Source of the DNA: Kappaphycus alvarezii
Lineage: Eukaryota > Rhodophyta > Florideophyceae > Gigartinales > Solieriaceae
Assembly (NCBI GenBank): GCA_002205965.3
Contig: NADL03000478.1
Location: 335,001-399,000 of the forward strand
Length of the DNA stretch: 64,000 bases
Direction of reading: 5' to 3'
Shown: positions 1-11,559 of the stretch, piece after piece
Layout of the letters: every line of letters starts with the position of its first letter
Numbering within the stretch: the first letter of the stretch is position 1
Translations under genes and position numbers: made by a program
Notes under the pieces: model-generated
The model's input: only the letters and a program-made list of their open reading frames with translations
Database searches by the model: none
Told to the model about the DNA's origin: nothing

Positions 1-2600
1 GCTTCCTTCCCTTCTGAGGCATGCTCACTTGAAATGGCCTCTTTGTAGGTCGTTGGCACAGTACTGTCTTCGATTCCGAGACGTAAATTGAGAAAAATAG
101 CACGTGTATCACAATATCGTTCAAGGAGTCGTACTAATCGTCCTGAGTTGGCGTGGCTAGGGTAATGAATCAGTTCCTTCACATCCTCACCGCTATATTG
201 TAAACTATCATTCTCTGCATTCTCAACACCGGTGTTATTTGATTCAGGTAATTCAAAGGGGCTTTTTTCATCAATGAAGTCTAATGCCTCAAATGAGATG
301 GATTCATCTTGAGGTGCGCACGTATTAAGCTGAGTTACACTTGGAATTGTAACGCCACTTACGTCAAACTTGACATCACGAGAGGTGATTACTTCCTGAT
401 TGTCGGGAAGGTACACCTTGTAGCTTTTTCCACGATCGAACCCACCTAGGTATTCAACCTTCGCACGAGATTCTAACTTCCCTTTGCGTTTGGCTTTGGG
501 AATATGGACATTGTATTTTGCCCCAAACTTTCGAACGTGAGAAAGATTTTGTCGCTGGCCCACGATCACTTCGTAGGGCGTCATTCCAGGATAAATTAAG
601 GCATTGCTGTACAGACGACTACGCAAATAGCTCAAGGTATACGTGTTTTCGGTCCAAGTCGTTGTTATCCAGCAATAGGAGCGATTTCTTGCATCATTGT
701 GCCGGCCATGTCCATGAGAGTGCGATTTAGTCTCTCAGATTTCACATTTGATTCTGGCGAGTATGGTGATGTCTTTTCGTGAATGGTTCCCTTATCTTTG
801 AGCCAACTATTCATCTTCCTTGACAAAATCTCTTTCCACTTATCGGTATGTAGTCGACGAACAGAAATACGTTTAGCGTTTGCATTGAAGACATTCTTAA
901 GCTCCATTACCATGTCCTGCGGTGCCTTAGCTGTGTCATCTTTGGACTTTGTAAGTCGAACAAGTAATAATGAGCTGGCATCATCATACAGAGCGATACA
1001 ATAGCGAGAAACACCTAAGGATGATCACTTGACAGGGCCAATGACGTCTGCACGAGCCAAGTCCAATGGTTGAGTGAGGCTGCTACTGAATGTTTTGCTG
1101 TGGTCACGGATAGACTTGCCTTTCAGGCAGGTATCGCAGGAGTAGCGTCGAATACACTTCTTGATATCAACGCCTTCAAGCAAAGGAAGAGTTTTCTCAA
1201 TTGTCTCCTTGCTAACATGTCCAAGTCTCACGTGCCAAAGATTTTGCTTATTTTTGATCCGACAACTCAGAAGTTGCTGCTAGCGTTTTAGGTTCCTCAA
1301 CATTTTCAGGGTTATTTCTACCTCTTAGAGTCCATCTTTACACTCATGCCCCTTTAGAAGTACTTCAGAGCTCCCCTTCCGTGTTACAACGCACACTCCT
1401 TCGCCACGATCGTCGGTATCGAACGTAGTTGTAAACCCGGCTCTACCAAGCTTAGAACGGATATTAAATTGCACATCAAACCCGTGATGAATAACGTATC
1501 CACCATCTCAATGAGAACACAGTTATCATCAAAATAAACGGTTCCCTTGACAACCCAGTTCCATAGACGCCAGTTTGCTTCCCATTACCAACGGATACTG
1601 ATCTATCGGTAGAGGATACATCGAGTTCCTCAAACATCTTCTTGTTATTGGACATGTGCGCAGTTGCGCCCGGGTCCATGTAACAGAGATTTTTGGCATG
1701 ACGAACGTTCTCAGGACGTGAAGTTAAGCACTTGTCAATAAACGTTACATATCCGTTTCCGACCTTGTCAAAGTCCTTTTTGGCATTACCTTTCTGATTC
1801 TGGTTGTTTTCAGTGCTTTCCGATCCTTTCCAGCCATTGTGACTTTTAGACTTATTCTTGTGAGGGCGTTTATTTGGTTTGTACTTCGGGTTTTGAGGGT
1901 TTTCAAAACAATCGATTTTAAAATGACCTTGACGACCACAGTGATCGCACTTCTAGTCCTTATTTTCGCTGTTTGTCAGTGCAGCCTCATTTTGTTGGTT
2001 GCCATCACGCCAAGGTTTCTGATCAAGTACGATCTCCTTTGTTACAAGCATGTCAATAGCGGCTGACAATCTTTGTCCATTTCTCGGATCATGTCTGCGA
2101 AGTTCTCAAAGTCCTCACTGAGACCTCGAAGCAGTGCTCGACAATTTTCATCCTTACCAACTGGTTGCCCAATGGCTGCCATTTTGTTCTCGATATCATT
2201 CAGTCGATTGGCGTATTGCGTTACACCTTCATCATGGTGCATCTTGACTGATAGCGTTGAACTGAGCTTTTAACGTATTCCACACTTGCATAGGATCTTC
2301 AAGATCAATAACCTAAGCGCTGCATTCATACCTTACTGCCAACAGTATATCAGCCAATGCAGAGTCTCTCTAGCGTCTGAACCTAGAAGCATCACTTCCA
2401 GCATCTCTTGGTGCCTGCTCACCGGAGACAATCTGCCAAGGGCTCTTGCTTAATAGGACAAAATTTATCTTACGAGACCATAGGGGTAATTTTCAGGAGT
2501 GAGCTTCTCAATTCTCAATCGGCTTGATTCCACAATCTCCTCACTGAAGTTGCTCGTGGTGGATTTGGGTTGACCGTTGCAACAAAACTGATGTGCGCAA
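1..2600 (-). mobile_element. Ty1/copia LTR retrotransposon fossil A, cut by the window edge
   Basis: Reading leftward, the parts come in copia order. A UBN2-type Gag begins near 2560 (EKLTPENYPYG) and continues to about 2042 (YANRLNDIENKMAAIG). A CCHC zinc knuckle KCDHCGRQGHFKIDC lies near 1920-1960. The aspartic protease has WYMDPGATAHMS near 1660-1690. The GAG-pre-integrase domain is at 1025-1231 (RLGHVSKETIEKTL, CDTCLKGKS). The integrase core is at about 665-1000 and ends in TSPYSPESNVKSERLNRT. RT and RNase H would lie beyond the left edge. No LTR is recognisable at the right end. The element is broken, with several breaks, and looks old. Family identity is firm because the order PR then IN before RT is specific to copia. 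Confidence 0.9.
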
Positions 2601-2786
2601 AATTTGCACACGAAAAAAAAATCTAGAGGAGGACCAAATTTGGATACAGTATCGGGATTTGCAAGATATTTTTTACAGTTCCTGAATTTGCAATGAGTTA
2701 ATTTTTTTATTTTAAGACACAGTGTCATTAATAGATGTCATTACTGTACACGTCCAAGGTCGACATACTTTTCGAAGACGTCGCAG

Positions 2787-2794
2787 TATTTAAA
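2787..2794 (+). promoter_or_regulatory. TATA-like box TATTTAAA upstream of the acidic ORF
   Basis: TATTTAAA lies 77 bp before the ATG at 2871. It is flanked by two TTCGAAG/GACGTCG motif pairs. The equivalent position of copy 3 also has CTATTTAAAG between matching motifs, so the box is conserved between copies. This is consistent with a pol II core promoter. Function is inferred. Confidence 0.45.
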
Positions 2795-2870
2795 CTTCGA
2801 AGTCGACGTCGTTGAGGCAACCCCCGCCATCAACTACACCATCGGCTCACCCCTTCTTTTAGCCCTTAAC

Positions 2871-3248
2871 ATGACCAACCTCCGTCCTTCCCTCACCATC
2901 ACCAAGTCATCCCGAGGCCGTCGTCTACTCAACTCTTTGGCCCTGATGGCAAATGGTCCAACCGACTACGATGATTACTGTAGAAGGTTGGACCGGGAAC
3001 GCGTTCGGGAGTGGGTCCGCCGTAACTGCTTCGAGCAGGCAGAAGAGGCAGAGGAGGGGGAGGAGAGAGAAGAGGAGATAGACGATGAGGAGGATGAGGA
3101 GGATGAAGAGGAAGACTGGGTGGATCCGTGGGAACCACTAGTGTATAACGGTGGAAGGGCTCCCATGGAGAAAGGAGGGGAGACTGAGGGAGTAATTGTG
3201 ATCTCTGACTCTTCTGACGAGGATGAAGAGAGAAGAGAAGAGGAGTAA
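2871..3248 (+). CDS. Acidic nuclear-type protein with SUMO-interaction-like motif, repeat copy 1
   Basis: The 125-codon ORF starts at the first ATG after the TATTTAAA box. Residues 1-55 form a basic N-terminus with a SLTITKSSRGRR stretch, followed by a DYDDYCRRLDRERVREW helix. After that comes a long Glu/Asp run (EQAEEAEEGEE onward) and then VIVISDSSDEDEE. The last motif has the form of a phospho-regulated SUMO-interaction motif: a hydrophobic V-I-V-I core followed by Ser and acidic residues. No enzyme domain is recognised. The same N-terminus and the IVISDSS core recur in copy 3. A diverged copy 2 keeps the N-terminal pattern (NL-x-S-x-x-I-[ST]-K-[ST]-S, then RRQ and EDEAEE), which suggests the frame was once under protein-level selection. 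Function is unknown; a SUMO or chromatin link is inference. Confidence 0.55.
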   Translation: MTNLRPSLTITKSSRGRRLLNSLALMANGPTDYDDYCRRLDRERVREWVRRNCFEQAEEAEEGEEREEEIDDEEDEEDEEEDWVDPWEPLVYNGGRAPMEKGGETEGVIVISDSSDEDEERREEE

Positions 3249-3290
3249 GAGGAGGATGAGGGGGAGGGAGACACGGAAAGTGCTGGATTA

Positions 3291-3479
3291 GTGGGGAAGG
3301 GGCCAGAAAATATGGACCAGGTGGTTCCGACTCCGGAACCGGATGGGAACGTCCTCAGTGGTCCAGATATTTCACAGGAGGCAATGGAGAATTCTAATCC
3401 GTTCGCGGATATTTGTGTGGACTGCCTGGGGGGAATGGATATTTTGGGGGAACTGTTTGGCTCCGATGTTGAGGACTAA
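3291..3479 (+). CDS. Second ORF of the acidic repeat unit, conserved C-terminal module
   Basis: The 62-codon ORF directly downstream of the acidic ORF contains MDQVVPTPEPDGNVLSGPDI, then MENSNPFADIC, and ends in acidic GSDVED. Copy 2 encodes a clear relative (MDQVVPSMEPNG, then SQEEMENYKPFAYIC) on the minus strand near 33921-34112, so this module is a conserved part of the repeat. The ORF's own initiation codon is not obvious, and it may be the C-terminal module of the same ancestral protein. Function is unknown. Confidence 0.45.
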   Translation: MGKGPENMDQVVPTPEPDGNVLSGPDISQEAMENSNPFADICVDCLGGMDILGELFGSDVED

Positions 3480-3613
3480 GATATGAAGGAAAGAATCTAG
3501 ATATTTATCCTGATAGTATCCGCTGTTAGTCTTTCTTGTTCACACGATTCCATTTGATGCATTTTATGGTTCTTAGTATGTTTCTTTGAGACTTTAGGGA
3601 TACCCAAAAAGTC

Positions 3614-3621
3614 TATATAAG
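3614..3621 (+). promoter_or_regulatory. TATATAAG box in the repeat unit, second promoter-like site
   Basis: GTCTATATAAGCTGAGTAAA is kept almost unchanged in all three copies (rightward here, leftward near 33750 and 55145). It is followed by conserved sequence with GGAAGCAGTTTAC on the opposite strand. This is typical of an LTR U3/R promoter, though a host-gene promoter is possible. Confidence 0.5.
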
Positions 3622-3927
3622 CTGAGTAAACTGCTTCCTCTTGTGGAGGTCAAGGAACTTGGCAGACAACTTCAAGCCAAGTCCTGAGTAGTAGGGAGTT
3701 GAGAGTCAACTTCACACCCAAGAAAAAATTTTCCTACGCTGGTCACAGAGCATCAGTGGTAGAACCTGCCCCTTTTATACTTGCTTGTAGACCTCTCAAC
3801 TGTCTTCCATTTACACTCCTTTTTATTCGTTCAACTATACCACGGTAGCACTTTTGTCGCTTTCAACACCTCCTTCTTGGGGTAGTTGGTTCTGAATATC
3901 TCTTCTCCCGACGATTTACCCCTATCA

Positions 3928-5350
3928 AAAACACAGTTGTACAACTGCGTCACAATTATGCAGTACAAACACGGTATACGGGATAGAGGTTAGCGTTCTG
4001 GGCCCATAATCTGTTAGGATACTATTCAGGGTTAGGTCAATGTCACTGTTCTTGTATTCTACGTTGGTTTTTATATAGTACGGGCATATCCAGACTACGG
4101 AATAACTCTTGGTACAGCTGACCTCGTTCACAATGCCTCCCATTCCTTCTTCTCTCAAAATCCAATGCATTGAACATTGCTACGAAATATTTCATGGGGC
4201 GATAATATAATAAATCAGAGAGAACAACAGTCCAATCTATTACTTGGCTATACAAGAGATTGACAAAAAAAATAAGGGCAGTTGAATACGCTACCTCAAC
4301 AGTCCTCCATCGCAAAAGCCGGATAAGAGCCGGTCACAGGCTCACTCCCGTTCTACTAGTAATGGCATCCAAGAGCGATTCAAGGATCTCTGCCATTCTT
4401 CTCATCAACCCAGGCAGTGCTATTCCGCAGTTCATCTCTTGCTTAGCTCATCCATCTCTGCCTTCAGTCTTCTTTCTTCTCTTTCAAAGAACAACTACCG
4501 CGTTTAACAATACCTTTCACGTTCTCCGAGCCTCTTGCCCGAATCCAAGCTTTTCAGACTAGCTATCACGTCTCTGCCTACTTGAGCCTGTTGACGAATG
4601 CTAAGTTATCAGCGTAGCCTTCACGTCTGTTGCACGACCGAGCGGACGAGCAGCCTGAGAAAAAATCTCTTACAAACATCATCAGAGACGATTATACGAA
4701 ATCTACACTGGAACTCTAGTTTCGGTCGACCATACTTGTTTTGCATGCTACGCGTCCCTTTCCACGCAGCACGGGCCAGTCATGGATTTTTCCTCACAGC
4801 GACAGCCTCTCAATCCCGAGAACTGCTGCGATGCTACCAACGGCACAGTAGGGGAACATCTTCTCTACACCATCTGAAAAACGACAACTCAAATTCTCAC
4901 TTTATCCAAACTACCTCGTCAAAAGTAGTATAAATGGACACTTGCAAGATATGGGGACACTTCGGCGCGCGACCGTCCAGCGATACAAATGTAAATCACA
5001 TGTTAAAGCGCAGGGATAACTTCATCATAAGCCACACGGAGCGTGCAATGCTCATGCTTGTGTAGTGCTCTCACGGCGCCAGAGTTCATCATCTCGCACC
5101 ACTTGTTTCACCACAGACTCACCAAAACAAATGACGTCCGCGTCAATGTATCCTCGGCAAATGGACGAGGAATTCAATCCTCATGCTATGGTCTACAGTG
5201 GAGTCCATTGCTATGCCGGTGTCGATGCCAACTTAGACTAGTTCCAGCTCCGACCCTATTAAAATGGTTACTATCACAGCAAATTACTTCACCATAGGCT
5301 GACCTTGGTATTACCGGGTTCCTAATAGCACTCCCTCCGATTCAGAGATG
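3928..5350. other. Unassigned region between repeat copy 1 and the broken gene
   Basis: No intact gene is recognisable. The minus strand has two short coding-like stretches: 4043-4315, with a hydrophobic ALIFFVNLLYSQVI segment, and about 4340-4440 (CGIALPGLMRRMAEILESLL). Neither matches a family I know. They may be remnants of the same decayed locus as 5354-6398. Confidence 0.35.
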
Positions 5351-5353
5351 CTG

Positions 5354-6398
5354 CTAGGCAAGATGGTGCGTTTTTGACTTCCAAAATTCTAAATTGAGTT
5401 CTTCCAGAAGCATTCTCGTTCGATTTATTCGCTCCTTTAACAGTTGAATAGCCATCTCGTCAGTCACTTTGATTGCCTTTAATGCAACTGGAACACCAAA
5501 AAGTCGCAATGTGTTCTCTAGATTGACGATCTTTGGCTGTGCACTACTGTTTGTAATTACAGTAAGAGACAGTTCTTCTCGCTGCAACATCTTTTTGATT
5601 TCATCATCCGAGAATGTTTTTTTCGCAACGCGTTATAACTTAGTCAAAAACTGCTGCGCACCATCCTCTTTGATGTGAACAGGCGTTGATTTCCCGCTCG
5701 CTGACTTCGGGTTGTACCAATTTGCAATACCAGAAACGAGATCAACGAAAGCGAAATTTTAATCAGCAGGAAAATAGACTCGTGGTTCCTCTCAGCGCAA
5801 AGAGGCAATTCCTTGGTATGCAGCTTCAATAGCGCCCTTAATTCTGAGCTGAACCTCTGGCCGTCGCCCTTCTGCCATGCAGAGCCAATCAAAGGCAGCC
5901 TCTTCAAAGTTTTCCTTCCTCAGTGCTATTATTCTTTCTTTCAATCGCTCGAAAAGCAAAAATATCTCAACGGAAGTGAGCTGCATCGCGGGCGGTATCT
6001 GCTCCGTTCCTTCCATATTTTGTGGTTCGCCGCGTCTACGCTTAATAGGAAATGTCTTGATGAAGTCGAAGCTGGATGCTTCTCAAGAAAAGGAGTGTAC
6101 CTTTCTAGCATGGCTTTGTACAAATCGGATTCGGGTACCCCTCTTATAGCGTCCTCAGTACCCTGAAAATACCTAAAAATAGCCTTGCCAAACAGCTCTG
6201 AGTTAACTATACGAGGAATCGGTTCAATGAGGTCAATTCTCTTCCTGATTTCCGTGAGATTCTCCTCATGCAGGCTGCGTTCATCACCGTAGTGTAGCAG
6301 ATCCGAAAGTGGCAAACAAAGGAAGAGTGAGAGAGACGGGAGGCGATGAGCATCGTCAGGGACATGTCGACGCTTGATTGGCGGATTTTGGTGGACAC
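5354..6398 (-). pseudogene. Broken gene of unknown function, helical protein
   Basis: Reading leftward, three stretches look like one decayed protein. The first, 6315-5990, contains LSDLLHYGDERSLHEENLTE and FRYFQGTEDAIRG. The second, 6016-5792, contains SVEIFLLFERLKERIIALRK and EEAAFDWLCMAEGRRPEV. The third, about 5690-5354, contains SDDEIKKMLQREELSL and VALKAIKVTDEMAIQL. A frame change near 6000 and stop codons near 5790, 5760 and 5640 separate them. No splice sites rescue the frame convincingly. Composition is amphipathic-helical with no catalytic motif I recognise. No transposase or polymerase signature is present, so a host gene or TE cargo are both possible. Confidence 0.4.
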
Positions 6399-6544
6399 GT
6401 GTTGGTAGTATTTTCCTGGGAGAAGAGATATGTGTGTTTTTAGGGGTATCTATGACTATTTCTGCACTGTAGTTTACTGAAGGTGAGTCTTGGGACCCTC
6501 CAGATTTTATCTAATTTTTATGTTGTAGTACAGTAACAGCTCGA

Positions 6545-7940
6545 AATTCTGGACCGATATTGGCTGCACCGGACTCTCCTCGACGCCCTAATCGTCCCAC
6601 ACCTACCTCAACGCCGCCCGCCAACCCTTCCAGCCGCCAACCCGCGTTCCCATCCTTGGTCGCCCTACCACAATTCCTGAACTAAATGTTGCCCCACTTC
6701 ACCCGAACCTCCAGCGGAGCATCAACCGCATTGGCTCTCGCCTCGTTAACCATGGTCCTAAACAGTTCGTCCAAGTGATGACGCCCCGAGACAAGCGTCC
6801 CCTTCGCAATGCCCTCTCCCTCCGGGTAGCTCTCACTGCCGGAGGATTACCGAACCCCGTTACCGTCGTCTCCACCGCTGACCCCCACTCTGCTTTCGTA
6901 TGCCCTGCCACTGACACCCTCCGCCACACAGCAACCGCCTACGACGCCTTCCGCAAACACTGCCAGTCGTCTCTACCACCTATCACTGTCTCCCCTCCCT
7001 CCCCGGTCGTTGACCATTGCAAAACGGTCGACGACGCCTGCTCTCTCCTCCCGACCCTCAACACAGAGCTTTCTCGCCTCATGCACTCCTCCTGCGCCTG
7101 GCGCTGTACGCAGTACTTCATCGACATGCTGCGCACCTCCATCTCGGGCATCCTCTCCCGCTTCCCAGGGGCTCGCCCCCCCCGACCCCAATCCCCCTCT
7201 CGACCAATTAAAGTCTGAGATGGGGCCTGCGTCCCGCCGGCCCCATCTCTCCTCAGCACTGGACCTCACCGATCCCTCCCCTCTAATTAGTGGAGTTATA
7301 CGCCCAGGAACCCACGCAACGATGCCCCACTCCCGATCATTTCTTTCCACTTCCTGTCCCTATCCTCCCTTTCCTCCAAAACTCCCTCCACGCACCTTTC
7401 CATTCCCTTGTCGCCGACTTCTGCCGGCGATACGTTGGATCCCGATCCAACCAACGAAGGATGGACGGTCTCAACCAAATTCCTGCGCTAAGGAAACTCG
7501 TCCTTCGCAAAAACGGCATGCGGGAGCCTCGGAACCGCCACCGGCCGAGCTCCGTCGCCTCGTTTAAGCGCCGCATCTCTCTCGTACGATCTGGACAATG
7601 GTCCCGACTTCTTATGAAACCATGGATGCCTTCGGCGCACTAGCTACCCGCAAGGTCCCCCTCCCCCCGCACACCTCGTCGGAACGACGCCGGAACGATG
7701 CAAGTGCAGTTTCCTCCAAGGTTCCCCGAAGAAAGCAGCCCAAACTCTCTCATTCCATGCCTCACCTGTTCCGGCAATTCCCGCCAACGCCGCCAAACGT
7801 CGTTCCCTCCACCCTGACCCTGTTGCTCCTGTCACACCATGTACCGTGGTGTTCTTCCCCGCACGTACAAATACAGCGAAGCGGAAGAGCGTCGTGAACT
7901 TCGGTCTCCCGCAGCACAGCGACCGTGATGTAACATGCAA
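6545..7940 (+). mobile_element. GC-rich block, possible 5' part of a non-LTR retroelement
   Basis: This block is far more GC-rich and Pro/Arg/Ser-rich than its neighbours. The best open frame runs 6592-7218 (about 208 codons; PLHPNLQRSINRIGSRLVNH, then WRCTQYFIDMLRTSISGIL). Further coding-like stretches follow to about 7900. The phrase RRISLVRSGQWSRLLMK near 7570-7620 resembles the region just ahead of RT in algal and plant elements that carry a restriction-like endonuclease, the type whose 3' end is seen at 51505-52914. No RT motif is present here, so the call rests on that weak resemblance. It could instead be a decayed host gene. Confidence 0.3.
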
Positions 7941-8079
7941 TAGGGCGCGGTGTTGTGCTTTCCGAAGTTGAGGGGGGTGAGCCAGAATATAGGCGGACCG
8001 CAGGTCAGGACGGGACGAGGAGGTGAACCTCGTGGATTGTGGGAGATCCTATTTTTCAATCATAAAAACACCCCAAGTT

Positions 8080-8965
8080 TTCCCCAATACATAAAAATGT
8101 GTTGACCGTGGAGCTCTTACAAAAGAAAGAATCAATTTTTCTCGTAAGTGGGAAGAATTAAGCAACCGTACTATGAAAAAACCCATCACAAGGGACCTTT
8201 AATTGTTTCAAGAGTTTTCGGACCTATAATGCTAAAAAACAAGTACGACACCATACATAACAGTAAAGATCTCAAAAACTGGGTTTCAGGCATTAATAAG
8301 GAGCGCAACGAAAACTAGGGCCTTAGCAGCAGAATTTAAGGCGACATTGGATGCACCAATCGGCAACCGTGTTATCTATCAGCCTGTAACCAGTTTCAAG
8401 TATTTTGTTCTCTGTAAGGTGAGGAGAAAACCACCATTAGTCCACGAACATAGGTCAGCCTGTCTTTCGTGGGTCCGCTCCTATTACAACAAATCCGTAA
8501 ATTAGTGGGGATTGGTAGCCTGGTATGACGAGAAGCAGTCTGATTAAGACCAATCAGGCAGTTTTCGTCACTACTGGAATGATATGCGCGAGACCAAAGT
8601 TGTCATATCTAAGTGAAGGGTCAGTGCTGGAGGAGTGATGGGTTTAGTCTTCTTTTCTTCCTATTGCTTTCTGATGTATCCATTCTACTAGGAAAAAAGA
8701 AAGTTCGAAGTAATTCAATACATTGAAGAACTATATACCTCCTTATACAGACGAAAAGATGCCGTGCAGGTAAGTCTCCATGAAGGATAACGTGTATATG
8801 CCGACATTATACGTGTGATCAGAATGGACACCTAGCAATTTGGTACAGCTTGTGTCGTTGCCTGCGCGATCTCCCAACTTGAAACTCATTGAAAACTTCT
8901 GGAGGCTCTTGCAAGGGCCGTTCATGCTAAAAATCGGTAATTTTTTACTGTTGAGGATCACAAAG
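8080..8965 (+). pseudogene. Tc1/mariner transposase fossil 1
   Basis: Translating all three forward frames gives, in order, landmarks of a Tc1-like DDE transposase. AAEFKATLDAPIGNRVIY lies near 8320-8390 and VRRKPPLVHEHRSACLSWVR near 8420-8480. A YDEKQSD-type first catalytic Asp lies near 8525. FRHYWNDMRETKV then RVSAGGVMG lies near 8560-8640. The C-terminal signature SLPARSPNLKLIENFWRLLQ lies near 8855-8915, where the family consensus is WPARSPDLNPIENxW. The reading frame changes several times and carries stops, so this is a dead copy of about 300 codons. Terminal inverted repeats were not found. Confidence 0.7.
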
Positions 8966-11559
8966 ACATTTTTCGGAGCGAATGGGTGAAATAAGATAAC
9001 AATATAAGCAAAAATCTACTTAGTAGCATGCGCAAGGGCTGTTTATAACTGTTGGAGAGGCAGGGTGCGTTTCATTGCCTCTCTTGGAGGAAACAAGTAC
9101 GCTGTTCACTTTCTCGAACCCTACACAGCGAAATCAAACGTATTAGTAATCAAAAGCAGATCCGAGCTCTCAGTAATAGTTCGCGACTATAAAGAAATTG
9201 CCGAAACTCACTTTTCAACCGCGAACTACAAAATATGGAGATTTTGCTTTAATAGAGCTGGCGAACATATGAGCAAAAAAATGATTTTTTTCTTCAATTC
9301 TTCTGGAATTAAAGTCTAGCCCTCACCTTTACGGGCAACTGAGAGCAATAGAACCGCTGAAAGTCTCGTTCAAGAGCGATGTACAGGGGGTAGGGTCTTA
9401 TTCTATGAGAGCGATCTCTCCCAAAACTTATGGGGCGAAGCTTTGAAACACGCAGACTGGCTATGCAACAGACTTCTCGGTTACAAGGCTTAATGGCTAT
9501 ATACCTATCCAGCTATGGGATCCGAGCATATAGATAGACTTTTCCGTCACTGCTAACATTTTTCCAACCATGGTTCGCGTTCATTTACCGTTCCCACTCG
9601 GAGCAAGGCAGAAACCTGAAACGTAGTTCTAAAATAGGCCCATCCGTTTGTATGGAGTCATATATTAGGCTGATAGTGGTGTATATCTCAGAGTACGAGT
9701 CCGTCAGAGTCATGAGAAGACCCTATTTCACTCTAAGGGGTTTCTTCCCTACTCGAAGGTTTTGCAAGACAACATGAGGCTGAGGTCGCCAAAGGATATT
9801 ACATGGAATCTGAGCAAGATAAAATAATCCAATATATGACTTTAGTGCACCAAAAGACTCCAGAAATGGCTTACCCTGACGGAAAGGAAATTCTAAAGAC
9901 GGCATATGAACCACAAACCTTCTCGGAAGCTTGTTATATTACAAAACGGGCCGAGGCTATATATGGGGAGTGCAATGCACGAATTGAGAAAAAAACATGG
10001 TCCTATGTACCTCGAAACCCTGAGATAGCCCCATTACCGTTCAAATGGACTTTCAAGGCTAAGCCTCTAGACTCCACACGGAACCAGCATATGGCAAAAG
10101 CACGCTGTGCTCTAAGAGATGATCTCCAACGGGCATATGCCGACGTCGATCCGGAAATCATCTATGCTCCTGTTGCGTCCCATGAGACTATTCGTCTCTT
10201 GTTCTCTATAGCCGCTGCTAGTAAACTTATACTGTAAGGAGGCGATATTTCCAATGAGTATCTCCACGGAACACTTGAAGTACCGATATACATGGAACAG
10301 CCTACAAATTCTTCCAGCCAGCTGGCTAGATCCGAGCACATATGCAAATGAGAAAAGTCTATTTATGGTGCAAAACAGGAAGATCATATCTATGGTTCAT
10401 TTCTCCACAAGAAACTTATCAATTGGGGAATGAAAACCTCCAACTACGACAACCGTCTATAATTTTTACGTGTCAACGCAGAATTCATTGTTCTAGCAGT
10501 CGCATTGGATGATATGGCCTTTGCTACGAGTTCCAAAGTTTTATTGCAGAACTTAACAGACTTTTGTCCTCAACTTTTGACATCAAATTCTTTGGTGAGC
10601 TTAAATCTTTCATCGGATGAACAATAACTCGCTCTCCAGCGGTAATTCGGATCGACCAACAACTCTATGCAAATAATCTATTAAACGCATATGGAATGCA
10701 CCAATCAAATGCCGTCTTGACGCCACTTCCTATTTACAGCTGGTACCGGCAGAGCATGGGAATTGACACAAGCAGGAATCGACCATCACTTCCATTATAT
10801 CATAATCGGCAGTTTGCTTTACCTTGCCGTCTCTACTCGACTAGACTTACCATTTCCAGTGTCGTCCTTGGCTCGTCAGGTGCATGCCCCGACTGAACGC
10901 CACATGAAGATAGTGAAGAGACTTCTTTGATACCTGAACAGTACTATCCACTTTAGACTGCACTATAGTAGCGCATTCGGAACCAAAGCAGGCTAAATTA
11001 ATGCTTCCGTTGATGCCGACTAGGCCGGATTCATAAAGACCAGGCTATCGACCATCGGATTCATGGTCGACATCAACGGGTCACCAATATATTGGAAGTC
11101 AAAGCGACAGACTGTTATCGCCAACTCTTCTGCAGAATCCTAATACTTCGCACTCGCAGCATGCGGAAATGAGCTTCCCTGGATAAGGAAATTCTTTTGG
11201 GAAATGTGCCACCAAACCACTTTGTCTGAGTAACGATCTTACTGCCCAGCCGTAATCAAAAAAGACAGCTCAGTCGCCATCTCAATGGCCATGGCAGATC
11301 ATGTGACGCCTAAGAACAAGCACATCGACCTTAGGGTACGCAAGGTAAAGCAACTTATTCTTAACGGCATAGTAAAGTTGGATCACGTCCTTTCCAACCG
11401 GAATAAAGTGGATCTACTAACAAAAATAATTAAGAGACACGCTTTGAGCCGGATGATTCGCTTATGGAACCTGGGTATCTATTCATTTATGGCACTTGGA
11501 TAGCTATAGGATTTCTTATTATATGCAATGGGTTAAGTTAGAATCTTTTATGAATTGCC

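Larger units (their letters stand above)
2767..3927 (+). repeat. Acidic-ORF repeat unit, copy 1
   Basis: A unit of about 1.16 kb is shared with 54838-56108 (minus strand) and, more distantly, with 33440-34480 (minus strand). In order it holds a TATTTAAA box, an acidic ORF block (2871-3479), a second TATA box (3614-3621) and a conserved tail ending near CCGACGATTTACCCCT. The sequence TGGTCACAGAGC at 3740-3751, about 120 bp after the second TATA box, resembles a retrotransposon primer-binding site (TGGTATCAGAGC), so the unit could be an LTR-derived or TRIM-like repeat. It could also be a dispersed gene family. I saw no polymerase domain inside any copy. Boundaries come from where copies 1 and 3 stop matching by eye and may be off by about 10 bp. 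Confidence 0.75.

Noticed and set aside
2975-3274. Minus-strand Ser-rich frame opposite the acidic ORF
   Set aside because: The Ser run is simply the complement of the GAG/GAA codons of the acidic tract.
7010-7567. 185-codon plus-strand frame in the GC-rich block
   Set aside because: It overlaps the 6592-7218 frame, is dominated by Pro/Ser/Arg, and is probably a compositional artefact.
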